Below, piece after piece: positions 7,387 through 15,159 of a stretch of DNA of 64,000 nt. A program made the translations under genes and the position numbers. A model generated the notes under the pieces. That model was not told the DNA's origin, did no database searches, and saw nothing but the letters and a program-made list of their open reading frames with translations. Position 1 is the stretch's first letter. Each line of letters starts with the position of its first letter. This DNA is from Gimesia chilikensis (GTDB lineage: Bacteria > Planctomycetota > Planctomycetia > Planctomycetales > Planctomycetaceae), in the NCBI RefSeq assembly GCF_008329715.1, contig NZ_VTSR01000004.1, forward strand, positions 1 to 64,000, written 5' to 3'.

Positions 7387-8547
7387 CTACCAGCGTAAAT
7401 ATGCGGCGACCGGTTTGTCTTCGGGCATATCAGATTCCGCAACGACGTAAGGGATACCACCATGTTTATAGGTGTTACGGATCGCTCTGTTGAGTAGGGC
7501 GATATCGCCATTCACGGGTTGATCGTGGGTTTTGACCAGTTCGCCGTCGCCGGGGGGCTGCCCCCAGAGTTCTGAGCCAAGCGGTGCGAACAGGGTTTCG
7601 ATTCGACCTTCATCGGCCGCCTGGAGAATGGCTTCCAGCTGGTGCGTAATCCGGGAGGTTCCCAGATGTTTTTGATACTGTTCGCGAGCCTTACGCAGCG
7701 GTTCGCCAGTGATCTGTTCGATGACGGGTAATGCCGCCTCGTACAATTCCTGTTCGTTCAGATGATCGGGCGAGGTGGAAATCCCCTGTTCGAGCAGGTT
7801 TTTCGCATGATAATGTTTGCGGAACATGCTCTGTTGTTTTTCGGAGGCAATCAGAATCATCGGAGGTCCGTCGTTGTCCAGATACTTCTCCAGTTGCTTG
7901 GCCAGAATCTGGAAATAATCCGTCAGGAGGGTTTCATTAAGTTCTTTCGTTAAACCATGGCCGTGCAGCATGGAGGCATTATCGCTCCCCGGGCCGACAT
8001 GGGAAGTCGTATGATGCTGCAGGGATTCCTCGAACTGGGTTTTCGAGGAGATAGCTTCAATATTTTCGGGGATATTATCCGGCAGCTCCAACTGCTTGAG
8101 CTCCCCATTCTGGTGGCGAATCAACCGGACTGATTTGGGACAGACCGCCAGGAGGTCAAAATGATCATTTTCGTAGACCTTGAAGAAGAGCGGATTCACG
8201 TAGAAGCTGTCTTCAACTGTCAGACTCTGCGGGCACTGGTAAAACAGGTCGTATTGCTGAAACATGCCGGGGGCCAGCAGGATACAAATTCCCTGGGCGG
8301 GACCACGTCCCCAGAAATTACCGTCATTTTGGATTTTGCGAGCGGGTTCGAGCAGCATTTTGATTTCGCCCGTGCCCATCCCCCGTTCCTGTAAGGCTGT
8401 CTCCGCCTGATCGAGCATGTTTCGTAGATGAATGGGATCTTCACGATAGTCGGATAAGGCTTGGTGTCGAGGCAAATAGATTGAAATACAGGGGCCTTGT
8501 TCCCATTCCGTCAGAGACTTCAATTCGTCATGCGCGAGAGTCTTCAT
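7387..8547 (-). CDS. baeRF-type (bacterial archaeo-eukaryotic release factor-like) protein
   Basis: The N-terminal part (MKTLAHDELKSL, then GPCISIYLPRHQ and DPIHLRNMLDQAE) matches the pattern of the baeRF families, bacterial relatives of the eRF1/Pelota fold proposed to act on ribosomes. The 386 residues agree with those families. Their biochemical role is not established. I place the start at 8547 because an AAGGAG ribosome site sits just upstream there; the frame is open 37 codons further, to a TTG at 8658, but without a ribosome site. The gene precedes the response regulator on the same strand and is divergent from the hydrogenase operon. Confidence 0.7.
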   Translation of the reverse strand: MKTLAHDELKSLTEWEQGPCISIYLPRHQALSDYREDPIHLRNMLDQAETALQERGMGTGEIKMLLEPARKIQNDGNFWGRGPAQGICILLAPGMFQQYDLFYQCPQSLTVEDSFYVNPLFFKVYENDHFDLLAVCPKSVRLIRHQNGELKQLELPDNIPENIEAISSKTQFEESLQHHTTSHVGPGSDNASMLHGHGLTKELNETLLTDYFQILAKQLEKYLDNDGPPMILIASEKQQSMFRKHYHAKNLLEQGISTSPDHLNEQELYEAALPVIEQITGEPLRKAREQYQKHLGTSRITHQLEAILQAADEGRIETLFAPLGSELWGQPPGDGELVKTHDQPVNGDIALLNRAIRNTYKHGGIPYVVAESDMPEDKPVAAYLRW

Positions 8548-9046
8548 AGATCGCTCCTTGAGTATTAAAAACGTAGATGCTGGTTGATAATTAGCCGATG
8601 CTTCTGATCGCAAACTCAAGTTGACCCGCACTGTCTGTTCAGCAACCGCGACAGTCAATGCTGTAACATCTATTGTACGAAATTAAATGAGCGATGCGAA
8701 TAAAATCAGAATGCAGGCACCGGTTCTTAAAAATCAGGCTCTCTATCAGTGGGCTGGTTTCAGAGCCTGATAGATTCAGACGCAAGATACATGCCAATGG
8801 GGATGGTTCCTGTCTGGGAGACGAGGGTGAATCAGTAAACCAGAGCATTTTATCAAAGGCACTTTGAGACTGGGTATGGGACAAATGGCGTCTTTACTGA
8901 TGGGGAGATTCCCGATACTTCGGCGGATCTGTTTTTCGTTTCTCTTCCAAGGTTGGGACTATAGACGCTGCCGGCGCTGCGGGATAAAATCCGATACAGA
9001 GATCCAGACTGACTTCCCTGTGAGTTCAACGAAAGCAGAGGCTGCT
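8548..9046. other. Divergent region between baeRF and the hydrogenase operon
   Basis: No convincing gene. The frame leading into the cyclic-nucleotide-domain gene is open from 8864, but the family begins at the ATG at 9047. A 10-bp hairpin with a T-run on the minus strand is listed at 8733-8771. Promoters for both directions should lie here; I see no consensus -35/-10 pair I would defend. Confidence 0.5.
8733..8771 (-). terminator. Hairpin with T-run inside the divergent region
   Basis: ATCAGGCTCT (8733-8742) pairs perfectly with AGAGCCTGAT (8762-8771) across a 19-base loop. Read on the minus strand it is followed by TTTTTAAG, an intrinsic-terminator layout. It lies about 185 bases upstream of the baeRF start on the same strand, so it would end a short leader or small RNA begun near 8800-8900. 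The long loop lowers confidence. Confidence 0.35.
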
Positions 9047-9550
9047 ATGGAGGCAAATCCGCTTCTGGAAATTCTGATGAAACTGCGGTTTACTGCAGGC
9101 TTGTCAGAAGAAGATCAACACAAACTGGCTGCGATTGCACGACAACGGAAATTCAGAGCTGGGGAAACTCTATTTACAGAAGGCAGCGATCACAAAGATC
9201 TGTATGTGATCTGCAGCGGTCGAGTCGAGATTTGTATGACGATTCCCGCCCGTGGCTGTCTGCCGGTGCTAACCCTGGAAGCGGGTGACCTCGTCGGCTG
9301 GTCGACGATATTACAACAGGGGGAAATGACTGCCACTGTCGCCGCGATCGACGAAACCGAAGTCATCGCCATCAATGCCGAAGCGTTAAGGGCGCTGTGT
9401 GATGCGGATCACGATATCGGTTACCAGATCATGCAGCGGATTGCACGGGCCCTGTCACAGCGGCTGGTTGCCTGTCGCCTGCAGGTGCTGGATATGTACG
9501 GCGAACACCCCGGTCAGACATTTCTGAGCGAGAAGGGGAACGTGGAATGA
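9047..9550 (+). CDS. Cyclic-nucleotide-binding domain protein, first gene of hydrogenase operon
   Basis: The 167-residue product is a lone cNMP-binding (CRP-like effector) domain: residues about 15-125 with FRAGETLFTEGSDHKDLYVI, EAGDLVGW and the MTATVAAIDETEVIAI strand. There is no DNA-binding HTH after it, so it is not a CRP/FNR regulator. I chose the ATG at 9047 because family similarity begins there. Its stop overlaps the start of the hydrogenase beta subunit (ATGA at 9547), implying coupled translation and a role with the hydrogenase, perhaps as a ligand-responsive subunit or assembly factor. Similar proteins accompany group 3b hydrogenases elsewhere, to my recollection. Confidence 0.8.
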   Translation: MEANPLLEILMKLRFTAGLSEEDQHKLAAIARQRKFRAGETLFTEGSDHKDLYVICSGRVEICMTIPARGCLPVLTLEAGDLVGWSTILQQGEMTATVAAIDETEVIAINAEALRALCDADHDIGYQIMQRIARALSQRLVACRLQVLDMYGEHPGQTFLSEKGNVE

Positions 9551-10671
9551 CGGAAGCCCCACAGGCCAACGACCGGCGTTCCTGTTTTCTCGCGCTCGAT
9601 CAGTTTGCCAGACTGTTTGATGTGCTGCACTCGCGGGGTTACGAAATTATCGGCCCCACGATTGATCAGGAAGCTATTGTTTACGATCGCCTCCATTCAA
9701 TTGACGATCTGCCCCGCGGCTGGACCGACATCCAGGAGCCGGGAAAGTATCGACTTGAAGAACGCGATGATCAGGCGCTGTTTGGATATAATGTCGGACC
9801 CCAGTCCTGGAAAAAAAATCTGTTTCCCCCATTCAGCACACTTTCCATTGCGACGAAGTCGGACCAGGGTTGGAATTTCAGCGAGTCTGAAGAACCAACT
9901 CCCCAATACGCGTTTCTGGGCGTGCGGGCCTGTGAACTGGCTGCTATCGGAATTCAGGACAAGGTCTTTGTGGGAGGCCCTTATGTCGATCCCCAGTATC
10001 AGCGTCGTCGTGCAGCTGCATTGGTGATTGCGGTAAACTGCACGCAGGCAGCTTCGACCTGTTTCTGTACTTCAATGAACACGGGCCCCCGTTGTCAGCA
10101 GGGATTCGATCTGGCGTTGACCGAGTTACCAGACGGCTTCCTGGTAGAAGTCGGCTCCGAAGCGGGCGAGGAGATTCTGCAGAAACTGGAGACGGTCGAA
10201 GTCTCCGCTGATCAGGAGTCACAGGCCACCGCTGCCCGGCAACAGGCCGTCGATCAGATCGAACGCGAATTCGATACGACTGATATTAAGGACCTGCTGC
10301 TGTCGAATCTGGAGCATCCCCAGTGGGACGACGTGGCGGAACGCTGTCTTTCCTGTACTAACTGTACGATGGTCTGTCCCACCTGTTTCTGCAGTTCGGT
10401 AGAAGAGGTCAGCGATCTAGCCGGCGAACAGGTCGAACGCCAGCGGGTATGGGATTCCTGTTTCAACGTCGAATTCAGCTATATGAACGGGGGGCTGGTC
10501 CGCAATGGGGTTCGCAGTCGCTATCGACAATGGCTGACGCATAAGCTGGCGAGCTGGATAGATCAGTTCGGAACTTCCGGTTGTGTCGGCTGTGGTCGCT
10601 GTATTACCTGGTGTCCGGTGGGCATTGATTTAACTGCTGAAGTGACCGCAATCCGGGAGTCTTCAACATGA
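9547..10671 (+). CDS. hydB: [NiFe] hydrogenase group 3b, beta subunit (Fe-S)
   Basis: An electron-transfer subunit of the cytoplasmic NADP-linked hydrogenase (sulfhydrogenase beta type). The 374 residues hold a central region with GVRACELAAIGIQDKVF, and two C-terminal 4Fe-4S ferredoxin motifs: CLSCTNCTMVCPTC near 268-281 and CVGCGRCITWCPVG near 348-361. It belongs to the same family as the anaerobic sulfite reductase A subunit. It passes electrons between the small subunit and the flavin subunit. Its start overlaps the previous gene by 4 bases, and its end overlaps the gamma subunit by 4. Confidence 0.9.
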   Translation: MTEAPQANDRRSCFLALDQFARLFDVLHSRGYEIIGPTIDQEAIVYDRLHSIDDLPRGWTDIQEPGKYRLEERDDQALFGYNVGPQSWKKNLFPPFSTLSIATKSDQGWNFSESEEPTPQYAFLGVRACELAAIGIQDKVFVGGPYVDPQYQRRRAAALVIAVNCTQAASTCFCTSMNTGPRCQQGFDLALTELPDGFLVEVGSEAGEEILQKLETVEVSADQESQATAARQQAVDQIEREFDTTDIKDLLLSNLEHPQWDDVAERCLSCTNCTMVCPTCFCSSVEEVSDLAGEQVERQRVWDSCFNVEFSYMNGGLVRNGVRSRYRQWLTHKLASWIDQFGTSGCVGCGRCITWCPVGIDLTAEVTAIRESST

Positions 10672-11543
10672 ATGAATCTGCTTCCGCTGCTGCCAGCCAC
10701 TTCACTCCCCAGTTGAATGCATGGATCCCTCAGACCGCGGTGATTCGCGAGATCAGACCAGAAGTGAGTGGTGTGACCACTTATCAGCTGGCACTCATCG
10801 ATTCCGTTGCTGCCGAGACGTATCGCTTCGCCCCGGGGCAGTTCAATATGCTGTATGTTCCCGGAGCAGGGGAATCTGCGATTTCCATGAGTGGCGATCC
10901 GGATGCCACAGAAATATTAACACACACGATCCGCAAAGCGGGAAACGTGACCGGGCGGATTGCAGCGATGCAGGTTGGGGACACGCTGGGACTGCGAGGA
11001 CCCTTTGGAACCAGCTGGCCCGTGGAGCAGTGCAGGGGAAAAGATGTGATTCTGGTGGCGGGGGGCATCGGATTGCCACCGCTCAGACCAGTGATCTATC
11101 GCATGTTGGCTGACCGGGAAAATTATGGACAACTGACTTTGCTCTATGGCGCCCGCACGCCGGAGATGCGACTCTACACGAACGAGTATAAGCGCTGGCA
11201 GCGACAGGGGTTCGATGTCCGCCAGACCGTGGACCGGTCAGCACCGGGCTGGCAGGGAAATGTCGGCGTAGTTCCCCAGTTACTCGAACGCCTGCAGACT
11301 TTCGATCCAGCGAATACGATCATGATGATCTGTGGACCGGACATCATGATGCGATTCACGGCGCGGGCTGCTTTGCAGCGGGGAATGACTACGGAACAGA
11401 TCTGGGTTTCGACCGAACGGAACATGCAGTGCGCGGTGGGGCTCTGTGGTCATTGTCAACTGGGCCCGGAATTCATCTGTAAGGATGGTCCGGTCTTTCG
11501 CTACGATCAGATCTCTCCCTGGTTGAAAGTGGAGGGACTTTAA
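10668..11543 (+). CDS. hydG: [NiFe] hydrogenase group 3b, gamma subunit (FAD/NAD(P)-binding)
   Basis: The diaphorase subunit that exchanges hydride with NAD(P)(H). In 291 residues it has a ferredoxin-reductase-type FAD domain ([13 protein letters not shown] near residue 49), an NAD(P)-binding domain ([13 protein letters not shown] near 130, the LLYGARTPE segment) and a C-terminal 2Fe-2S cluster motif with Cys residues in [15 protein letters not shown] followed by CKDGPVF. This is the usual layout of HydG and the sulfite reductase B subunit. Overlaps the beta gene by 4 bases; the small subunit begins 2 bases after its stop. Confidence 0.9.
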   Translation: MNESASAAASHFTPQLNAWIPQTAVIREIRPEVSGVTTYQLALIDSVAAETYRFAPGQFNMLYVPGAGESAISMSGDPDATEILTHTIRKAGNVTGRIAAMQVGDTLGLRGPFGTSWPVEQCRGKDVILVAGGIGLPPLRPVIYRMLADRENYGQLTLLYGARTPEMRLYTNEYKRWQRQGFDVRQTVDRSAPGWQGNVGVVPQLLERLQTFDPANTIMMICGPDIMMRFTARAALQRGMTTEQIWVSTERNMQCAVGLCGHCQLGPEFICKDGPVFRYDQISPWLKVEGL

Positions 11544-11545
11544 AT

Positions 11546-12337
11546 ATGTGTAAGCCACGCCTGGCTGTATTCAAGTTCGCCTCCTGCGATGGTTGTCAGT
11601 TGTCACTGCTGGATGCCGAAGATCATCTGCTCGCCGTCGCGGATGCAGTGGAGATCGTCTATTTCCCTGAAGCAACCAGCCACATGGAAGAGGGACCGTA
11701 TGACATCGCTCTGGTGGAAGGTTCCATCACCACGCCCCACGATGCAGAACGGATTCAGCAGATACGCAAAGATGCCCGCTACCTGATGACGATCGGTGCC
11801 TGTGCGACCGCCGGGGGCATACAGGCTCTGCGGAACTGGGCCGACAAAGATGAATTTATGCAGGCCGTGTATGCGACGCCGGAATACATTCAGGTCCTCG
11901 AGACGTCGACGCCGATCGCCGAGCATGTGCAGGTCGATTTTGAACTGCGGGGCTGCCCGATTAACCAGTATCAACTGATCGAAGTCATTCGCTCGCTGCT
12001 TGCGGGGCAGACGCCCCGTACTCCCCGGCACAGTGTCTGTCTGGACTGCAAACGGCGGGGGACGGTCTGCGTGACGGTTGCGCAGGGAACGGCTTGTCTG
12101 GGGCCGGTTACCCAGTCGGGGTGTCATGCACTCTGTCCCAGTTACAACCGGGGCTGTTATGGCTGTTTCGGACCTGCGCTGCAGGCCAACCTGGTGAGTC
12201 TTTCTGAACAGATGGAGCGAGAAGGTGCCTCGAAAGCGGAAATTGCTCACAAGCTGAAGAACTTCAACGCCTATTCACACGCGTTTCGAACAGAGAGTAC
12301 GCGTCTGGTGCAACTGGAGGGGGATCAGCGAGGATGA
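11546..12337 (+). CDS. hydD: [NiFe] hydrogenase group 3b, delta (small) subunit
   Basis: The electron-relay subunit that contacts the NiFe subunit. The 263-residue protein shows the proximal-cluster signature FASCDGCQ (Cys 14 and 17), the IGACATAGG loop and the RGCP motif, then a Cys-rich region ([33 protein letters not shown]) able to hold two further Fe-S clusters. No signal peptide or Tat motif is present, which fits a soluble cytoplasmic group 3 enzyme. Its last codons overlap the alpha subunit start (12334-12337). Confidence 0.92.
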   Translation: MCKPRLAVFKFASCDGCQLSLLDAEDHLLAVADAVEIVYFPEATSHMEEGPYDIALVEGSITTPHDAERIQQIRKDARYLMTIGACATAGGIQALRNWADKDEFMQAVYATPEYIQVLETSTPIAEHVQVDFELRGCPINQYQLIEVIRSLLAGQTPRTPRHSVCLDCKRRGTVCVTVAQGTACLGPVTQSGCHALCPSYNRGCYGCFGPALQANLVSLSEQMEREGASKAEIAHKLKNFNAYSHAFRTESTRLVQLEGDQRG

Positions 12338-13626
12338 CCGAGCGAAAGATCAAAGTCGAAACGCTGACCCGCGTAGAAGGAGAAGGGGGGCTCTACGTCC
12401 GCCTGCAGGGGGAGCAGGTGGAAGAAGTCCGTCTGGAAATCTACGAACCACCGCGGCTGTTCGAAGCGCTTCTGCGAGGACGGCCACTCGAAGATGCCCC
12501 TGATATCACGGCCCGGATCTGTGGAATCTGTCCTGTGGCGTACCAGATGAGCAGCGTGCATGCAATGGAAATGGCGTTGGGAGTCGAGATCACTCCCGAG
12601 ATACGTCGTCTGCGCAGATTGCTGTATTGCGGGGAGTGGATCGAGAGTCACGGCCTGCATATGCATCTGTTACACGCCCCTGATTTTCTGGGATTTGAAA
12701 GCGGGCTGGCGATGGCCAAACAGTTCCCGGATGAGGTCAACCGGGGGCTGAGACTGAAGAAACATGGGAATCAGTTAGTCGACCTGCTGGGGGGGCGGGC
12801 CATTCATCCCGTGAATGTCTGTGTCGGAGGTTTCTATCGTATTCCGAGCCGCAACGAGTTTCAGAAACTGGTGCCCGATTTTGAATGGGGTTTGAACGCA
12901 GCCATTGAGACCACCCGCTGGGTCGCGGGCTTCGAATATCCCGAACTGGAATCAGAGTGTGAATTTGTTTCACTTTCGCATCCCGATGAATATCCCATGA
13001 ACGAAGGTGTCATGCAGACCAGTTCCGGGGATCAGATCGAAATCAGCGACTACCGCGATGAGTTTCAGGAACAACAGGTACCACACTCGACGGCCCTGCA
13101 TGCCATTCGCAAAACGACCGGGCGTCCCTATCTGCTGGGCCCTCTGTCACGGGTGAATCTGAACCGCGATCGGCTTTCTCCATCGGCGCGAAAACTGGCC
13201 GATGAAATAGCGTTTGAGCCCGAGTGCAGGAATCCGCATCGAGCAATCATTGCCCGGGGGCTGGAACTGGTACACTCGTACGAAGAGGCGCTGCAGATTC
13301 TCCGCGACGAGCATTCTACCAGGCAGCCACGCGTGACATATGACTATCAGGCCGGTGTGGGCATGTCGGCGACAGAAGCGCCCCGCGGAACACTCTTTCA
13401 TCGTTACGAAATTGACACTGAAGGTAAGATCGTCGAGGCGGACATAATTCCTCCGACTTCTCAGAATCAGGCACAGATTGAAGTCGATTTGAAAGCATGG
13501 GTGGGCCAGGTAATTGAGAAAGAAGAGTCACAGGCAGCCCGTCTCTGTGAAAACCTGGTGCGGGCCTATGATCCGTGCATCAGTTGTTCCACCCATTTTC
13601 TGAATGTCACGATAGAACGGTCCTGA
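12334..13626 (+). CDS. hydA: [NiFe] hydrogenase group 3b, alpha (large, catalytic) subunit
   Basis: Holds the NiFe(CN)2CO site for reversible hydrogen oxidation or proton reduction. Both nickel-binding pairs are intact: [10 protein letters not shown] near residues 61-70, and DPCISCSTH at 413-421 (Cys 415 and 418). A nine-residue tail follows His421, resembling the peptide removed by the maturation protease encoded next door. Length 430 is usual for group 3b. Expected to work with beta, gamma and delta subunits in balancing NADPH against H2 under anoxia, or in scavenging H2; the direction cannot be read from sequence. Confidence 0.93.
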   Translation: MTERKIKVETLTRVEGEGGLYVRLQGEQVEEVRLEIYEPPRLFEALLRGRPLEDAPDITARICGICPVAYQMSSVHAMEMALGVEITPEIRRLRRLLYCGEWIESHGLHMHLLHAPDFLGFESGLAMAKQFPDEVNRGLRLKKHGNQLVDLLGGRAIHPVNVCVGGFYRIPSRNEFQKLVPDFEWGLNAAIETTRWVAGFEYPELESECEFVSLSHPDEYPMNEGVMQTSSGDQIEISDYRDEFQEQQVPHSTALHAIRKTTGRPYLLGPLSRVNLNRDRLSPSARKLADEIAFEPECRNPHRAIIARGLELVHSYEEALQILRDEHSTRQPRVTYDYQAGVGMSATEAPRGTLFHRYEIDTEGKIVEADIIPPTSQNQAQIEVDLKAWVGQVIEKEESQAARLCENLVRAYDPCISCSTHFLNVTIERS

Positions 13627-13629
13627 GGT

Positions 13630-14109
13630 ATGACAGATTCCCGACAGATACAGGTCGCAGGGCTTGGCAGTCCGCATGGCGATGATCAGGCTGGCTGGGA
13701 AATAGTTCGCGCGCTGGAAAAAAGCGGCCTGTCTCATACGATGGTTCATCTCTCACGAACGCCGGATGACTTGCTCAACTGGCTCGATCCTGCGTATCCT
13801 CTCGCCATCTGTGATGCCTGTCGCGGCGCTGGCCCGGTGGGGAGCGTGCATCGCTGGCAGTGGCCAACCGCTGAACTGGATCAGGTGAACTGGTCGGGGA
13901 CACATCAGATCGCACTGCCGGGGGTGTTATCGCTGGCGGAAGAACTGGGGCAGCTTCCTGCTCAGGTTAACATCTGGGGTGTCGAAATAGCAGAGGCAGT
14001 ACCCGGAGATATCATCTCGTCAGAGGTGTCTGCCGGCGTGGAACGCGCCGTCAAGATGATCTGTCGGGAATGGGATGTCATACGCTCTCTGGAGGTCGAT
14101 CATGCATGA
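13630..14109 (+). CDS. Hydrogenase maturation protease
   Basis: A HyaD/HybD/FrhD-type endopeptidase that cleaves the C-terminal tail of the large subunit after nickel insertion. The 159-residue product has the family N-terminus GLGSPHGDDQAGW near residue 11 (the Asp in GDD binds nickel), a second acidic site in AICDACRGAG and the conserved His in SGTHQIALP. It starts 3 bases after hydA and overlaps hypA by 8 bases. The sequence is divergent from the E. coli proteases, as expected for a group 3b partner. Confidence 0.85.
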   Translation: MTDSRQIQVAGLGSPHGDDQAGWEIVRALEKSGLSHTMVHLSRTPDDLLNWLDPAYPLAICDACRGAGPVGSVHRWQWPTAELDQVNWSGTHQIALPGVLSLAEELGQLPAQVNIWGVEIAEAVPGDIISSEVSAGVERAVKMICREWDVIRSLEVDHA

Positions 14110-14473
14110 GCGGTCCCTGGTACAGACGTTGTTGAATCAGGTCCAGCAGGTCGTAGACGCCGATGGCGGGGGCGTGGTGAAAGAGATTCAGGTGCAGGTC
14201 GGAGACCTGTCGGGAGTCGAACCACTGTTGTTTGAATCGGCTTTTGCAGAACTGGTGACAGAATGGTTCTCGCAGGAATGTCGCCTCGTGCTGGACATCG
14301 TACCGGTCAAAGCGGAATGTCGCCTGTGTGGTCAGTGTTTTGAAGTCCAGGATTATGAGTTTCTCTGTCCCGCTTGCGGGACCGGCCCCGTTGAGGTGAT
14401 TCAGGGAGACCAAGTGAAACTGATGAGTATTACTGTCGATTCTGAAAAATCAGTGTCAGGAGCGAAGTCATGA
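14102..14473 (+). CDS. hypA: Hydrogenase nickel incorporation protein HypA
   Basis: A nickel metallochaperone that works with HypB. The start at 14102 is chosen because HypA must begin Met-His-Glu, His2 being the nickel ligand; an in-frame upstream start at 14075 would bury it. The 123-residue product has the zinc motif CRLCGQC near residue 73 and the second pair CPACG near 90. It overlaps the protease gene by 8 bases and hypB by 4. Confidence 0.93.
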   Translation: MHERSLVQTLLNQVQQVVDADGGGVVKEIQVQVGDLSGVEPLLFESAFAELVTEWFSQECRLVLDIVPVKAECRLCGQCFEVQDYEFLCPACGTGPVEVIQGDQVKLMSITVDSEKSVSGAKS

Positions 14474-15159
14474 ACACCCGCGTGTTATCTGTCAGACGGG
14501 ACATCCAGGCGGAACAGAAAGCGGACGCGGCTGCAGAACGGGAACGCCTCGGTCGGCGGGGAACGCTGGTAATCAACCTGCTTTCTTCTCCAGGTTCGGG
14601 CAAAACCTCTCTGCTGGAAGCGACGGCCCGGCATTGGGCTGGTCGCCGCAGCATGGCCGTACTGGTTGGTGATCTGGAAACAGACCGGGATGCACAACGC
14701 CTGGCGCCTTTAGTGCCGGTAGCACAGCTGACAACGGGGGGCGCCTGTCATCTGGAACTGCCTCTTGTGCAGCGGGGATTGCAGGCATTGGGAGATCCGG
14801 CGGTTGACTTTCTGTTTATCGAGAACGTGGGCAACCTGGTCTGTCCGGCGTCTCACGATCTGGCAGAACATCTCCGCGTGGTCCTGATCAGCACGACGGA
14901 GGGGGACGATAAGCCGGGCAAGTATCCCAAGATGTTTCGCACCAGTCAGGCTATGGTTGTGACCAAGCAGGATCTGCTCCCTCATGTCCCTTTCTCTATC
15001 GAAGCAGTGACCGAAGATGCATTGAAAATTCAACCGGCGCTGAAGGTCCTGACGACATGTGCAATCGATAATCGTGGCATTCAGGAGTGGTGTGAATTTC
15101 TGGAACAGCAGTATCAGGAAAAAATCGAGTCCGTTTATGAACCGGCAGTCAATCGGTAA
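14470..15159 (+). CDS. hypB: Hydrogenase nickel incorporation GTPase HypB
   Basis: A SIMIBI-class GTPase that drives nickel delivery to the large subunit. Of 229 residues, the Walker A loop is SSPGSGKTSLL near 39-49; then come the GDLETDRD segment and the IENVGNLVCPASHDL motif with the metal-binding Cys, and the VVTKQDLLP guanine-recognition motif. It lacks the His-rich N-terminal nickel store of some homologues. It overlaps hypA by 4 bases, and its 3' end overlaps hypF by 23. Confidence 0.95.
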   Translation: MNTRVLSVRRDIQAEQKADAAAERERLGRRGTLVINLLSSPGSGKTSLLEATARHWAGRRSMAVLVGDLETDRDAQRLAPLVPVAQLTTGGACHLELPLVQRGLQALGDPAVDFLFIENVGNLVCPASHDLAEHLRVVLISTTEGDDKPGKYPKMFRTSQAMVVTKQDLLPHVPFSIEAVTEDALKIQPALKVLTTCAIDNRGIQEWCEFLEQQYQEKIESVYEPAVNR

